From contig NZ_JAUFQF010000004.1 in assembly GCF_030409635.1 (NCBI RefSeq), positions 2,700,241 to 2,764,240 of the forward strand: a stretch of DNA of 64,000 bases, in the 5' to 3' direction. Each line of letters opens with the position of its first letter. Positions within the stretch are counted from its first letter, which is position 1. Below the pieces are notes generated by a model. The model saw only the letters and a program-made list of their open reading frames with translations, was not told where the DNA came from and did not search any database. This document shows positions 35,314 to 45,307 of this stretch, piece by piece. The stretch comes from Vibrio agarivorans (lineage in GTDB: Bacteria > Pseudomonadota > Gammaproteobacteria > Enterobacterales > Vibrionaceae). Position numbers and translations under genes: made by a program.

Positions 35314-36735
35314 CTATACTTTCAGTCCTTTCATCAACGCATCCAGCTCTACTGCATGGTGGTTAAGCTGCTCAACCTCATGCGCAGATCGCGAAACCAT
35401 ATCTGAAAATGATTGAGATTGCTCTCGCACTCGCTCAACGTCCAAAGCGAGTGTCGAAGCGACAACACCTTGCTGCTCTGACGCGGCTGCAATTTCAATA
35501 CTGCGGTCGGCAACATGCTGATTCTGATCTGAGATACTCAGAATATCATCACTTACTGAACCCATGAGTTTTTCACAAGCTTGCGCGTTGTCCACGGTGT
35601 GGTTCATCACCTTCATTAATCCTTGGCTGTTGCTTTGTAACGCTTCGATCATTTTCTTGATTTCAACCGTTGCCGTTTGAGTGCGCCCAGCAAGGGTTCG
35701 AACCTCGTCTGCCACCACTGCAAATCCACGGCCTTTTTCACCAGCTCGCGCCGCTTCAATAGCGGCATTCAGTGCCAGAAGGTTGGTTTGCTCTGAAATG
35801 GCGTTAATCGTTGTGACAACATCATCAATTTCCGCTGTGTTGTGATCAAGCTGTGCAACCGCTTCTGCCGCATTGTTAATCTCATTACCCAACTGGTTAA
35901 TTGACTGGCGAGTCAAATCAACATTCTTTTGACCTTGGGTTGTCGCTTGTGTCGCAACTGTCATCTCATGAGAAGTATCTTTAGCATGATTAGCGACTTG
36001 AAGAATCGAACCCGCCATCTCCTCGGTGGCACTAGCTAGTGAGTCGATACGCTGCTGTTGCTCATCTGATAGCAGTTGGTTTTCCATACCACGTTTTTGT
36101 AAATCTGAACTGATCTCTCTAATAAGTGCTATGGCTTGTTGAGTTGCAATCACAAGCTTCTGCTCACGTTCAGAAACTCGATCAACAGTTCTAGCAATAA
36201 GGTTGAAATCATTGCGTGCAGGCGCGTGACCGATACGATGTGAAAGATCGCCATCTGCAAGTTTTGATACCGCTTCAAAGATATTGTAAAGCGCGCCACC
36301 GATGAACGTCATTATGTAGTAAAGAGACATAGCGAGAAAAATGCATGACACAACCATCACACTGATATGCGACCAGTCTAATCCACTTACGTAACTTGGT
36401 AGAGCATCAGCGACAAGTTTAGATGGTGTATGTGTGTTTGAACTAGTCAACTTAACACCACTGTCAGCGAGTGCGCTTAATATTTGCTGCTCGCTCAAGT
36501 CTGCAGAGGCAATCAATCGATTCATCGTCTCGATATTTGCATTCAAAAGCGCTTGTTGCTGGTCTTCTGCTGCATCAATCAGAGTAGAACAAACAATGAC
36601 CATCGCTAAGACTGGTGCAAAAAACAGAAACAGAAAGTTCTCTTTTAGCGTCACATTAATTAGGTATCGGTCTATCCAGCGGAAAGCAATTTCTCTCATG
36701 GTTTGATTCTCAGTTTTTAGGCGCTCATCTGCCAT
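35314..36735 (-). CDS. Methyl-accepting chemotaxis protein
   Basis: ATG 36735 gives 473 aa; ATG 36699 ([12 protein letters not shown]) may be the true start. An N-terminal membrane helix ([16 protein letters not shown]) and a second at about 130-150 frame a short periplasmic sensor of some 80 residues. A HAMP domain ([10 protein letters not shown]) and a long signalling coiled coil follow, with the invariant hairpin tip [30 protein letters not shown]. There is no C-terminal CheR/CheB tether. It modulates CheA for swimming bias; the ligand is unknown. The sensor is unusually small. A CRP-like site lies about 80 bp upstream of the start. Confidence 0.92.
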   Translation of the reverse strand: MADERLKTENQTMREIAFRWIDRYLINVTLKENFLFLFFAPVLAMVIVCSTLIDAAEDQQQALLNANIETMNRLIASADLSEQQILSALADSGVKLTSSNTHTPSKLVADALPSYVSGLDWSHISVMVVSCIFLAMSLYYIMTFIGGALYNIFEAVSKLADGDLSHRIGHAPARNDFNLIARTVDRVSEREQKLVIATQQAIALIREISSDLQKRGMENQLLSDEQQQRIDSLASATEEMAGSILQVANHAKDTSHEMTVATQATTQGQKNVDLTRQSINQLGNEINNAAEAVAQLDHNTAEIDDVVTTINAISEQTNLLALNAAIEAARAGEKGRGFAVVADEVRTLAGRTQTATVEIKKMIEALQSNSQGLMKVMNHTVDNAQACEKLMGSVSDDILSISDQNQHVADRSIEIAAASEQQGVVASTLALDVERVREQSQSFSDMVSRSAHEVEQLNHHAVELDALMKGLKV

Positions 36736-36803
36736 CGACAAGCTAAATGTGTGGACAATTTCGGCGCTGTATTATGTATGTATTCAGAGTGATCACCAGC
36801 TTA

Positions 36804-36825
36804 AATTTTTGACACAGATCACACT
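36804..36825. promoter_or_regulatory. Candidate CRP site between the chemoreceptor and PilW-like genes
   Basis: TTTGA-CACAGA-TCACA matches the CRP core TGTGA-N6-TCACA at nine of ten positions. It lies between divergent genes and could serve either. Confidence 0.45.
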
Positions 36826-36925
36826 AAGTGTAAGTTTACCAAGCTGATCGCAAAGTTGATCCTTTGAAGCAAACAGGTGTTCATCATCGATTAACATAGG
36901 TTTAGAAATTGATTGAGGTCTGTGT

Positions 36926-37654
36926 ATGTTTGGTATCAAAAGAGTTGGTGTTGTAACGGTTTCCATTCTGTTCATGAGCGCATGCGTCACCGTGACAGAT
37001 AACCCAAAAGCAGAACTAAAAGCCGATCCTAAAGAGATGGCGGAATCAAGAATTGCGCTTGGCCTAGGGTACATGGAGCAATCAAACATGCTTAAAGCCC
37101 GAGAGAATTTTGAGAAGGCGCTGAAGCACTCTCCTGATTACTACCGCGCGCAAATTTCTATGGCGCACTATTTAGACACTGTGGGTGAAACTGACAAAGC
37201 TCAAAAACTCTATCGCAAATCCTTAAGACAACACCCAAGAAACGGTAACGTACTAAATAACTACGGTACATTTCTTTGTAAGCAAGGAGAGTATGAGCAA
37301 GCAGACGACTACTTCAATCAGGCAATAAAACAACCTTACTATTACTTAGTGTCAGCCAGTTATGAAAATGCGGCTCTTTGCGCTTTAAAAGCCGGAGAAA
37401 CTGATAAAGCGAAAGCCTATTTTGAGCGTACGCTTGATCATGACCCTAATCGTCCTCGTTCTGTTTTACAGCTCAGTCAATTAGAGATCGAGTCTGGGGA
37501 ATATACTGAGGCAAGACTTAGGCTAATGAGATTTCATCAGCGTTATGGGCTACAGGTACCTTCATTGCAACTGTTAGTTGAACTAGAAAAGAGAGCAGGC
37601 AATCACACGCTGGAGAAAAAATATCAAAAACAGCTTCTTCAGCTTGCTGGTTAA
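36926..37654 (+). CDS. PilW/PilF-like TPR lipoprotein
   Basis: A 242-aa lipoprotein (lipobox MSAC at residues 17-20) made of tandem TPR helices: IALGLGYMEQSNMLKARENF, then repeats at about 34-residue spacing with the usual A..Y...L signatures. PilW/PilF-type proteins sit in the outer membrane and help multimerise the type IV pilus secretin. In vibrios the housekeeping pilW normally stands near rlmN and ispG, which are absent here. This copy may therefore be a second paralogue or a relocated gene. No other pilus gene is nearby, so a pilus role is inference. Confidence 0.85.
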   Translation: MFGIKRVGVVTVSILFMSACVTVTDNPKAELKADPKEMAESRIALGLGYMEQSNMLKARENFEKALKHSPDYYRAQISMAHYLDTVGETDKAQKLYRKSLRQHPRNGNVLNNYGTFLCKQGEYEQADDYFNQAIKQPYYYLVSASYENAALCALKAGETDKAKAYFERTLDHDPNRPRSVLQLSQLEIESGEYTEARLRLMRFHQRYGLQVPSLQLLVELEKRAGNHTLEKKYQKQLLQLAG

Positions 37655-37662
37655 TCAAACAC

Positions 37663-37684
37663 CATCGTGATTAAGATCACATTT
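37663..37684 (+). promoter_or_regulatory. Candidate CRP site upstream of the CpdB-type nucleotidase
   Basis: CGTGATTAAGATCACA matches the core TGTGA-N6-TCACA at nine of ten positions; the 22-bp window 37663-37684 agrees with consensus at 17 positions. It lies about 255 bp before the cpdB start, directly after the PilW-like stop. CRP control fits carbon or phosphorus salvage from nucleotides. Confidence 0.6.
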
Positions 37685-37939
37685 TCTTGCATATAAATAG
37701 AAAGCACTAACTAAATATTTCAGACGTTCATCACATTAGATTTGACTATTTATGATTGAATTTTCAAAAGCACAGTCGATGCAATCCGTTACATCTCAAT
37801 ATCTATTCATTCTGTGCCTTGTTTAATTTAAATAAACCAATTAACCAGAGACTTATTTGTCTTTTTTCCTCAATAGAAGTGCAATATTTGTTTCTTAGCA
37901 TTCCTTTCGTTTTCACACTAACGAAAATCGGAATAAAAG

Positions 37940-40081
37940 ATGAATATTTGCTCAAAGAAGGCCATATTGGCGACCAGTATTTTGCTTGCACTAGCAGGGT
38001 GTAACAGTGACGATGATGTTGTCGTAACGCCTGATCCACTCCACATCAACTTGCGCCTGATGGAAACCACAGACCTTCACGGCACAATGATGCCGTATGA
38101 CTATTTTGCTGGTAAGGCCGGACAAAACTACGGTTTCGCACGTACTGCCTTGGTCATTCGCGAAGCGCGAGATGAAGTCAGCAACAGCATGCTATTTGAT
38201 AACGGTGACCTTATTCAAGGTAGCCCAATGGCGGATTACGTCGCTAATATCGGTGTCGAATATTTCGAAAATGATATTCACCCAGTATATAAGGCGATGA
38301 ACTTGCTGAACTATGATGCTGCAAATATCGGTAATCACGAGTTCAACTATGGCTTGGATTATATGAACGCGGCACTTGAGGGAGCAAACTTCCCATACGT
38401 TGTTTCTAACGTCTTCAAGTATGACGACAGTCTTGTCGCCAATGGTACTTTCAGCAATAATTGTGAAGTTCATCTAGACGGAGAGATGTTAGCAGCTGCT
38501 GAGCCTGCATTTGAGCAAGTAGAGCCGTGGCGCATGCTAGAGAAAACATTTATCGCAAGTGACGGTGAAGAATATACTATCAATGTTGGTGTTATTGGAT
38601 TTACCCCACCAAACATCATGAGTTGGGACAAGAGCTATCTGGAGTGTGAAGTTCTCGTTTCGGATATTAAAACGACTGCAGAGTTTTATGTTCCACAAAT
38701 GAAAGAAGCGGGTGCGGATGTGATTGTCGCAGTCCCTCATAGTGGCTTAACTAACTCTGATGAAGCTCGCCCTTTCCAAGACAACGCAACTTGGGAATTA
38801 GCGCAGATCGATGGCATTGACGCAATCATGTTTGGCCATGATCACAACAACTTCCCTACAACTTCTAACACTTATGATGGTATGGAAGGAGTCAATGCAC
38901 CTGCTGGTAAAATTTTCGGAAAACCCGCAGTCATGCCAGGTTCTTGGGGTGACTTTGTTGGTATTATCGACCTCGTTATTGAGACTCTTGATGAAGGTGA
39001 AACTTGGAATGTTAACTATGCCAAGAGTGCTACAGAGTTACGTGGGCTGTCGAATGATGTGAATGCAGTAGATGGAGCCGTTGTACTGGCAGTCGCCGAT
39101 GACCATTATGGCACGCAGGAGTATATGGCTGAGGAAATCATCCAGATTAATCAACACATCAACAGTTTCTTCTCTGCTATCGAACCAGACCTATCAGTTC
39201 AGCTCGTTAACGAGGCGCAATTTAATTGGGGTCAAAAGCAAATTGAGGAAGGAATCTTAGAGCTGGAAGAAGGTGCTATCTTGGTGTCGGTTTCTGCTCC
39301 ATTTAAGGGCGGTCGTAATGGTAGTGATGACTATACCAATATCAATGGTGACTACCTAACCAATGCAAGTATTGCCGATCTTTATGTATTCGATAACAAC
39401 ACACCAGCGGTATTGAAACTGACTGCGGCTGATATTAAAGAGTGGCTAGAAACGATTGCCGCGCAACAATATCAAACGATTAATCCTGAAGACGAAAATC
39501 AGCGACTACTTCACCAAATGTTCCGTAGTTACAACTTTGATGTTTTCTACGGCGGCTGGAACGATGCAGGTGAAACCAGAGAAATGAACTATACCATTGA
39601 TGTATCAGTGGAGCCTCGTTATCAAGTTGATGAAACTGGTGAGTTAGTTTACGTAGATGGTGAACTGGTTAAAAATGAACAAAACCGCCGAATCACAGAT
39701 CTGACTTTTGAAGGCCAGACTATCAATGACGATCAAGTGTTCTATGTAGTCACCAACAACTACCGAGCATCAAATAACTGGATTCCTGGTGTTGACAACG
39801 CGGAGCTTGAACTTGAAGACGCGGCATTCTCTAACCGTGAGCTCGTTGACCAATACATCAAAGAACTCGCAGAAGAAGCTGGAGGTGATATTCCTCTGAT
39901 TGAATTCGACAATGCATATAACTTTGAGCTAGTTGGTCCACAAGGTATCACTGTAGAGTTCTTGTCTGACCCTCGTGGTGAAGGCTTCTCTAAGAACATA
40001 GACAATCTTGAGTACACAACAGGACGTGATTCTGTTGGAGACAATCATGGCTATGCGATTTACCGATACACCTTTGACTAG
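37940..40081 (+). CDS. cpdB: Periplasmic 2',3'-cyclic phosphodiesterase/3'-nucleotidase type lipoprotein
   Basis: A 713-aa lipoprotein (lipobox LAGC at residues 18-21) of the calcineurin-like phosphatase plus 5'-nucleotidase C-terminal family. Metal-binding motifs appear in order: TTDLHG (about residue 44), NGDLIQGSP (about 93), GNHEFNYG, VPHSG (about 270) and GHDHN. The C-terminal substrate-binding domain includes FKGGRNG and the YGFARTA pattern of CpdB. It dephosphorylates nucleotides and cyclic nucleotides in the periplasm or at the surface, feeding nucleosides and phosphate to the cell. A CRP-like site upstream fits catabolite control. A strong terminator follows. Confidence 0.88.
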   Translation: MNICSKKAILATSILLALAGCNSDDDVVVTPDPLHINLRLMETTDLHGTMMPYDYFAGKAGQNYGFARTALVIREARDEVSNSMLFDNGDLIQGSPMADYVANIGVEYFENDIHPVYKAMNLLNYDAANIGNHEFNYGLDYMNAALEGANFPYVVSNVFKYDDSLVANGTFSNNCEVHLDGEMLAAAEPAFEQVEPWRMLEKTFIASDGEEYTINVGVIGFTPPNIMSWDKSYLECEVLVSDIKTTAEFYVPQMKEAGADVIVAVPHSGLTNSDEARPFQDNATWELAQIDGIDAIMFGHDHNNFPTTSNTYDGMEGVNAPAGKIFGKPAVMPGSWGDFVGIIDLVIETLDEGETWNVNYAKSATELRGLSNDVNAVDGAVVLAVADDHYGTQEYMAEEIIQINQHINSFFSAIEPDLSVQLVNEAQFNWGQKQIEEGILELEEGAILVSVSAPFKGGRNGSDDYTNINGDYLTNASIADLYVFDNNTPAVLKLTAADIKEWLETIAAQQYQTINPEDENQRLLHQMFRSYNFDVFYGGWNDAGETREMNYTIDVSVEPRYQVDETGELVYVDGELVKNEQNRRITDLTFEGQTINDDQVFYVVTNNYRASNNWIPGVDNAELELEDAAFSNRELVDQYIKELAEEAGGDIPLIEFDNAYNFELVGPQGITVEFLSDPRGEGFSKNIDNLEYTTGRDSVGDNHGYAIYRYTFD

Positions 40082-40101
40082 TTTATAAATTAAACCTTAT
40101 G

Positions 40102-40136
40102 AAAAGTGGCTCTGCTGATGTAGAGCCACTTTTTTC
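40102..40136 (+). terminator. Terminator after cpdB
   Basis: Stem AAAAGTGGCTCT/AGAGCCACTTTT with an eight-base loop and a T-run. Confidence 0.9.
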
Positions 40137-40180
40137 TAACAATTGCGTTACTACAATGAATGTTATAATTGCGAGGTAAG

Positions 40181-41137
40181 CTATTTGAAAGTCCAAGCCA
40201 CAAAACGACTCTTCTTCTGCCCTTGCGACATTTCAATCACACGCGCTTCTTTCGCCCCGGCTTTTTCCAAGCACTTACACATCCAACGAACATTCTCTTT
40301 CTTTGAAATGAGGCTCGAGAACCAACCCACTTGCTGTGCAAAGAACTGACTTTCATGGGCCATCGTTTTTAAAAAGGCAGCCTCGCCACCCGGACACCAA
40401 AGCTCCGCTTTTTGCCCACCGAAATTTAAAGCTGCTGAATTTACCACCTTTGGATTAGCTTTCGTTGAGCCTCGTTTGTCTTTATTTGCAGCTAGGTTGC
40501 TTATTTTACGCTGCGTGCCTTTCATTGCTTCATCTAGAGACTTATGGAAAGGTGGGTTACACAACGTAACGTGGTAATACTCGCCCTTCTGAATGATGTT
40601 CTTAAACACAAACTTTGATTGAGTCTGTAATCGAGCCTCAATATGACCTTTGAGCACAGCGTTGTTCTCAATGATAGTGTTCGCACATTCAATTGACACC
40701 GGGTCGATATCTGATGCTGTGAACTGCCAATGATACTCTGTTACCCCAATCATAGGGTAAACGATATTGGCGCCCGTACCGACATCAAGAGCACGTATGG
40801 TTGCACCCTTTGTCGCCTTAATAGTTTCAGGCAGCAACTCAGCGAGTCGGTGCACATAATCAGCACGTCCCGGAATTGGAGGGCACAGATACCCCTCAGG
40901 AATATCCCACTCAGTCACTTGATAATGGTGAGCAAGCAAGGCCTTGTTGAGCAACTTCACCGCGATAGGAGATGAGAAATCGATTGAGTCAGTGCCTTTT
41001 GGTGTTTTAACCAACCATGACGTTAGCTCAGGAACAGCCTTACATAAAGCTGGTAAATCATAATTATTAGAGTGCTGGTTGCGAGGGTGGAGGCCGGCTT
41101 TGGTCGCGACTTTAGTAAACTTCATAGTGTGGCTCAT
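40181..41137 (-). CDS. rlmF: 23S rRNA (adenine-1618-N6)-methyltransferase
   Basis: A 318-aa SAM-dependent methyltransferase. Motif I appears as [17 protein letters not shown] (about residue 108), and the amino-methylase motif IV is LCNPPFHKS (NPPF, about 190). RlmF adds the N6-methyl group to A1618 of 23S rRNA late in large-subunit assembly. The N-terminus [20 protein letters not shown] is characteristic. The gene overlaps the upstream metalloprotease gene by four bases (ATGA), so the two are translationally coupled. Length is usual. Confidence 0.93.
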   Translation of the reverse strand: MSHTMKFTKVATKAGLHPRNQHSNNYDLPALCKAVPELTSWLVKTPKGTDSIDFSSPIAVKLLNKALLAHHYQVTEWDIPEGYLCPPIPGRADYVHRLAELLPETIKATKGATIRALDVGTGANIVYPMIGVTEYHWQFTASDIDPVSIECANTIIENNAVLKGHIEARLQTQSKFVFKNIIQKGEYYHVTLCNPPFHKSLDEAMKGTQRKISNLAANKDKRGSTKANPKVVNSAALNFGGQKAELWCPGGEAAFLKTMAHESQFFAQQVGWFSSLISKKENVRWMCKCLEKAGAKEARVIEMSQGQKKSRFVAWTFK

Positions 41138-41637
41138 TGTGCTCTCTTCAACTCTTCACAAATCAAGAACAGGCGTGCATCGAACTCAAGCTGATGATAG
41201 CTCGGCTCCATATGGCAACATAAAGAATAGAACGCTTTGTTGTGCTCTTTTTCTTTAAAGTGGGCCAACTCATGAACCACCAGCATACGCAGCAGTGGCT
41301 CTGGCGCATTTTTAAACATACTCGCGATACGGATTTCATTTTTTGACACCACACGGTTGCCATGCACTTTAGCCACGTAGGTATGTAGACCAAGGGCATT
41401 GTTCACCAAGTGTATCTTAGCATCGTAGACCGCCTTACTTAGCGGTGCTGATTTTTTCATATAACGCTGTTTAATATCATTAACGTACTGAAACAGCGCT
41501 TTTTCACTTTGAATCTTGTGTGGTTTAGGGTATCGACGTTGAAAATTCGATATAAGCTGGCCGCTATCAATAAGTGATTGGACTTGTGAAACTAGATGAT
41601 CAGGATAACCCTGAATATAACGAATAGAGGTACTCAT
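41134..41637 (-). CDS. YgjP-like zinc metallopeptidase
   Basis: Start at ATG 41637; the TTG three codons earlier is less likely. The 167-aa cytosolic protein has the zincin motif [17 protein letters not shown] (HExxH with a downstream third ligand His, about residues 115-130), as in YgjP/DUF45 and M48-related proteins. No membrane segment or signal is present. Substrates of this family are not known. It overlaps rlmF by four bases. Convergent with the small glutaredoxin region's opposite strand. Confidence 0.85.
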   Translation of the reverse strand: MSTSIRYIQGYPDHLVSQVQSLIDSGQLISNFQRRYPKPHKIQSEKALFQYVNDIKQRYMKKSAPLSKAVYDAKIHLVNNALGLHTYVAKVHGNRVVSKNEIRIASMFKNAPEPLLRMLVVHELAHFKEKEHNKAFYSLCCHMEPSYHQLEFDARLFLICEELKRAQ

Positions 41638-41745
41638 AATAGCCAATGCGAGTCAGTCATGGCGGGAGTTTATCTTATCTGAAGGTAGTTTTCAGCCATA
41701 AATGGGTTTACACTTCCCTGCCCCAGATTTTAAACCGAGTATGCT

Positions 41746-41976
41746 ATGAAGCGTGTTGTACTGTACGTAAAAGACAAATGCCCTCACTGTAAAGATGCCC
41801 AGCGTTACCTTGACTCTCAAGGCATCAAATACCGCCTGACCAACGCAAAGATGCAACGTGGTCGCAAGGAGCTTGATGCGATTGGCGCTCGCTCAGTGCC
41901 GGTACTAAAAATCGGTGATCGAATTATGATTGGTTGGAACATAGGTAACTTCAACAAGATCTACAACGGCAAGTAA
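41746..41976 (+). CDS. Small glutaredoxin family protein
   Basis: A 76-aa thioredoxin-fold protein with active site YVKDKCPHCKDAQ (CPHC, residues 12-15) and the cis-proline loop RSVPVLKIGD (SVP). Its size matches NrdH/glutaredoxin-3-like proteins, but the CPHC motif differs from the usual CPYC. It is a cytosolic dithiol oxidoreductase; the partner is unknown. Single gene, stop codon 17 bases from the convergent cqsS stop. Confidence 0.87.
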   Translation: MKRVVLYVKDKCPHCKDAQRYLDSQGIKYRLTNAKMQRGRKELDAIGARSVPVLKIGDRIMIGWNIGNFNKIYNGK

Positions 41977-41992
41977 CCGGTTTTATCCCAAG

Positions 41993-44038
41993 TTAAGCCC
42001 AATGAGATAGCTTGTCGAAAAGACGAGCTACATTTGCGGGCTTAACAATGTAATCATTCATTCCTGCAGTTTCGATTTTATCGAGCGTCGTTTGAGAGCT
42101 ATCTCCGGTATGTGCAATTATCGGCACTAGAGAGTTCGCATGATTAGAGGCACGAATCTGTTTAGTCGCTTCAATCCCATCCATCACCGGCATCTCAATA
42201 TCCATCAAAATCATGTCTACATGATGTAACCCAAACGACTCGATTACTTGTTGGCCATTCTCTTTTTCTATCACACTAAAGCCCTGCTTTTCGAGTAATA
42301 ACCTCGTCAGCTTACGAACCGAAGTATTGTCGTCGACCAGCATCACCGTTCGTTTTCCTGTCATTTCTACCGGTTTTACGTGAGGGACGGTGGCAACAAA
42401 ATCACTATCAAAAAGCAGATTCTCTAAAAGTTGGTCTGGGGTATCTTGCCACTCCGATTCTTTAACGAAAACTTGGTTGGAGAACTGCATCTTGATGTGG
42501 GCATTGTCATCCGCTTGATATAACAAGACGATCCGCGCTTCAGTGAACTCCAATAATCGTTTCAAATCAATCAGATCTTGATTACTCAATGACGGAGAAT
42601 CAAGATCAATGAAAACTAGGTCATACTCGAATTCGTGTTCTTGACGCTGGAGCGCCTCATTGAACGTGATGGTTTGTGGTTTAAACCCGAGTCTCGCGGC
42701 CAATAACCAAGCACGTGTTGAAATCAGCGGTCTATCTGAGATCGTCAAAATTGACTTTAAGCTGGTTAGATCTTTCATGATATTGCGACTAGCATCAGAA
42801 TCGAGTGAAGGGAGTGACAAAGTAAACGTTGCTCCTTTACCTAACTCTGAAGTGCAATGAATCTTACCTCCAAACGATTTCATCACTTTACGACAAAATG
42901 GCAGTCCTAAACCATAACTGCCAGATTTTCCTGTCGTGTAAAAGTCTTGATAGATATTCTTCAATACATCTGGGGCTATACCATTACCGTTGTCTTTTAC
43001 AATAATGCGGTGGCCTTGTGCTCCTGCCTCAATGGTGACATCAATACGCAGTGTTTCAACCTTGCGATGATGAAAAGCATTTTTAAACAGGTTATACATC
43101 AGGTATTTAAGAAGTGTATCGCTGCCCAAAAATTGAAAGTCGTTCTTCACGGCTAGGTGAATAGTTCGCTTTTCAAACCGACCTTTATAGCTGAAGCTCT
43201 CAACTGCACCAGCAATGACTTCGTGAGCAGAATGACGCTTAAACGTCGCCCTAGACACACGATTTTCATCGATCGATGTTAAAAGCAAATCGATAGTATC
43301 ATTGCCAGCGTAGATAATTTTCATCGCCTCATCACTGACATCTCTAAGCATCGATAAGTCTTCTTTCGACAATGAGTAACGCTCATTTTCATCATCTGAT
43401 GGTTTAGGAAGTGTCGATTGAATAACATCTATAGAGCTGCATAAGCAACTTAATGGATTACGCATTTCATGGGCAATACCTGCACCAAATGATTTTGCCA
43501 GAGAGGTTTTGGTCTCATGTTCATCTTGGTTTCGGGAGTAACACAAATTACCAAATACATAGACGAATAAAAATATCGGCAAATGGGCCCAGTCAACCAT
43601 CATATCGAATTGATAGCCTTTGGCTATCCAAGCGAACAATACCGCGCTAGACAGTGCCACTATCGCTTGCGCGAACACCACACGGGTCATGTGAACCAAC
43701 AAAATATGCAGGAAAATCGCTGACATGTATGACATCACCCAGACGTACGACCAATCATTCATCAATAGCATAAAGAAGAAGAAAAACGGCAGCCCGAGAG
43801 TGATCGCGACTTGATAGATTACATCGTTATATTGTTTGAGACGCACTGGTAGTTGGTCGCGAAATAGTACTAACGCAAAAAAGGCAGAGCAAAATAACCT
43901 TAGAGGTAGGTTTTCATACGGTTGTGGGAAAAGGTATTCCCAAACGATGTAATAGAGAGGAAACCCGAGAATGCCCATCCAGCTAATCAGCGTTAAGTTA
44001 GGCTGTGCATACTGATAAACCTTGCGAATTGCGTCCAT
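41993..44038 (-). CDS. cqsS: Hybrid sensor kinase, CqsS-type autoinducer receptor
   Basis: Start at ATG 44038 (MDAIRKVYQYAQPNLTLISW), giving 681 aa; V. cholerae CqsS is 686 aa. The N-terminal region has six membrane segments and carries the family's YENLPLRLF pattern. A His-kinase core follows, with FGAGIAHEMRNPLSC (H-box, about residue 194), the G-box SGSYGLGLPF and a receiver domain at the C-terminus with the phosphoacceptor Asp in ILMDIEMPVMDG (about residue 615). CqsS binds the alpha-hydroxyketone CAI-1 and feeds phosphate to LuxU/LuxO, which drives the qrr genes. In V. cholerae and V. harveyi the synthase gene cqsA is adjacent; here the divergent neighbour is DUF1415. Confidence 0.9.
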   Translation of the reverse strand: MDAIRKVYQYAQPNLTLISWMGILGFPLYYIVWEYLFPQPYENLPLRLFCSAFFALVLFRDQLPVRLKQYNDVIYQVAITLGLPFFFFFMLLMNDWSYVWVMSYMSAIFLHILLVHMTRVVFAQAIVALSSAVLFAWIAKGYQFDMMVDWAHLPIFLFVYVFGNLCYSRNQDEHETKTSLAKSFGAGIAHEMRNPLSCLCSSIDVIQSTLPKPSDDENERYSLSKEDLSMLRDVSDEAMKIIYAGNDTIDLLLTSIDENRVSRATFKRHSAHEVIAGAVESFSYKGRFEKRTIHLAVKNDFQFLGSDTLLKYLMYNLFKNAFHHRKVETLRIDVTIEAGAQGHRIIVKDNGNGIAPDVLKNIYQDFYTTGKSGSYGLGLPFCRKVMKSFGGKIHCTSELGKGATFTLSLPSLDSDASRNIMKDLTSLKSILTISDRPLISTRAWLLAARLGFKPQTITFNEALQRQEHEFEYDLVFIDLDSPSLSNQDLIDLKRLLEFTEARIVLLYQADDNAHIKMQFSNQVFVKESEWQDTPDQLLENLLFDSDFVATVPHVKPVEMTGKRTVMLVDDNTSVRKLTRLLLEKQGFSVIEKENGQQVIESFGLHHVDMILMDIEMPVMDGIEATKQIRASNHANSLVPIIAHTGDSSQTTLDKIETAGMNDYIVKPANVARLFDKLSHWA

Positions 44039-44392
44039 AAAGTGCGTCGATACTCCACCCATTCGGGGCCAATTGAACGCCACGTTATAGCAGCAATTAT
44101 TGCCTATCTCAATGGAAACAGATCAAATATTGATTGTTGATAATAATTAATCTTTACTCTTTCCATAACCAATATTTTATATAATAAAATCATGAATTTA
44201 AAACCATCCTTCTCATTAAAATGTGTTGCACAAGGACTTAACAATGTTGGTTCACAAACGCTAATTTTACGTTGTTTTTTGTTAAATCAACGCTACTGAT
44301 TAGTAGTAATTTGCATTAGTATTGTGAACACTAAGAGGCTCAAATACGCACCCTCGATATTAAAACAAAGAATCAGCCCCAAAAGAGACACT

Positions 44393-44941
44393 ATGACCAA
44401 AACAGAGCAACAGGTGTGGCACTGGTTAGACAAAGCCGTCATCGGCCTTAATTTGTGCCCGTTCGCCGCGAAACCGCGTAAACTCGATCAAATAAAAATC
44501 TTCATTTCACAAGCTAAACGAGAGGAGCAGCTACTTGAGGATATCTATCAGGAGTTAATGAACCTTGATCAAACGGATGCCCAGGAACTCGAAACAACTC
44601 TGGTTGTTGTTCCTAATATGCTGTCTGATTTTTTCGACTACAACTTTTTCATCGATTGGGTTGAAGGCCTTATCAGTCAGCAAAATTGGGACGGTATCTA
44701 TCAAGTCGCTACTTTTCACCCCGACTACTGTTTTGCAGGTGCCAAGCCAGAAGACGACGAAAACCTCACCAATCGTTCACCTCTACCTATCTTTCATCTG
44801 ATTCGTGAGGAGAGTATGGAGAAGGTACTCAAACACTACCCAGACCCAGAGCAAATTCCAGACAACAACATTGCTCGAATAGAATCTCTCACGCATGAGC
44901 AAAAAGCAGCAATTTTTCCATATTTGTATAAACCTGTTTAA
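44393..44941 (+). CDS. DUF1415 family protein
   Basis: Start at ATG 44393 fits the family (about 180-190 aa); a GTG-started extension of 23 residues is rejected. The 182-aa cytosolic protein has the family's landmarks in order: LDKAVIGLNLCPFAAKPRK, TTLVVVPNMLSDFFDYN, QVATFHPDYCFAGAKPEDDE with NLTNRSPLP, and YPDPEQIPDNNIARI near the end. No function is known for the family. Divergent from cqsS. Confidence 0.88.
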   Translation: MTKTEQQVWHWLDKAVIGLNLCPFAAKPRKLDQIKIFISQAKREEQLLEDIYQELMNLDQTDAQELETTLVVVPNMLSDFFDYNFFIDWVEGLISQQNWDGIYQVATFHPDYCFAGAKPEDDENLTNRSPLPIFHLIREESMEKVLKHYPDPEQIPDNNIARIESLTHEQKAAIFPYLYKPV

Positions 44942-44967
44942 TCACAAACATAATTGACCTTCCAGTT

Positions 44968-44988
44968 AGCAGCCTTTTATGGGCTGCT
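44968..44988 (+). terminator. Hairpin after DUF1415
   Basis: AGCAGCC/GGCTGCT with a seven-base loop and a weak AT-rich tail. Confidence 0.55.
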
Positions 44989-45159
44989 TATAACATAATT
45001 TGTGCGAGGCTTTGTAAGTCAACGTAAAGCCCCTAGACACCCTCCCCTAAATAGGTAGACTAATCACACACTCTGTTACATCTGGATTTGAACTTCCGGC
45101 CATTTCACAGCTCTAATCAAAGGTAAACAATCACTTAGTTAGTGTTGATGTGATAACAG

Positions 45160-45175
45160 TGTGAGACAGAGCACA
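45160..45175 (+). promoter_or_regulatory. Candidate CRP site upstream of relV
   Basis: TGTGA-GACAGA-GCACA fits the CRP core at nine of ten positions, about 130 bp before the relV ATG. Motif only. The rest of the 44990-45307 gap holds no gene I can see. Confidence 0.4.
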
Positions 45176-45307
45176 ATCTATAACGAAAGAATTCAAAGAG
45201 GGTTGGGATTCAATAAACCACCCCCATTAATCAAGTAAGCGCCCAATTTTGTCGAACTCAGTCTTTTAACTACACCGTTTTTGAGTCGTTACAAAACAGG
45301 AGAGCCG

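Noticed and set aside
37756..38004. 82-codon ORF before cpdB
   Set aside because: It overlaps the cpdB start in a different frame and lacks an RBS; it is a shadow reading.
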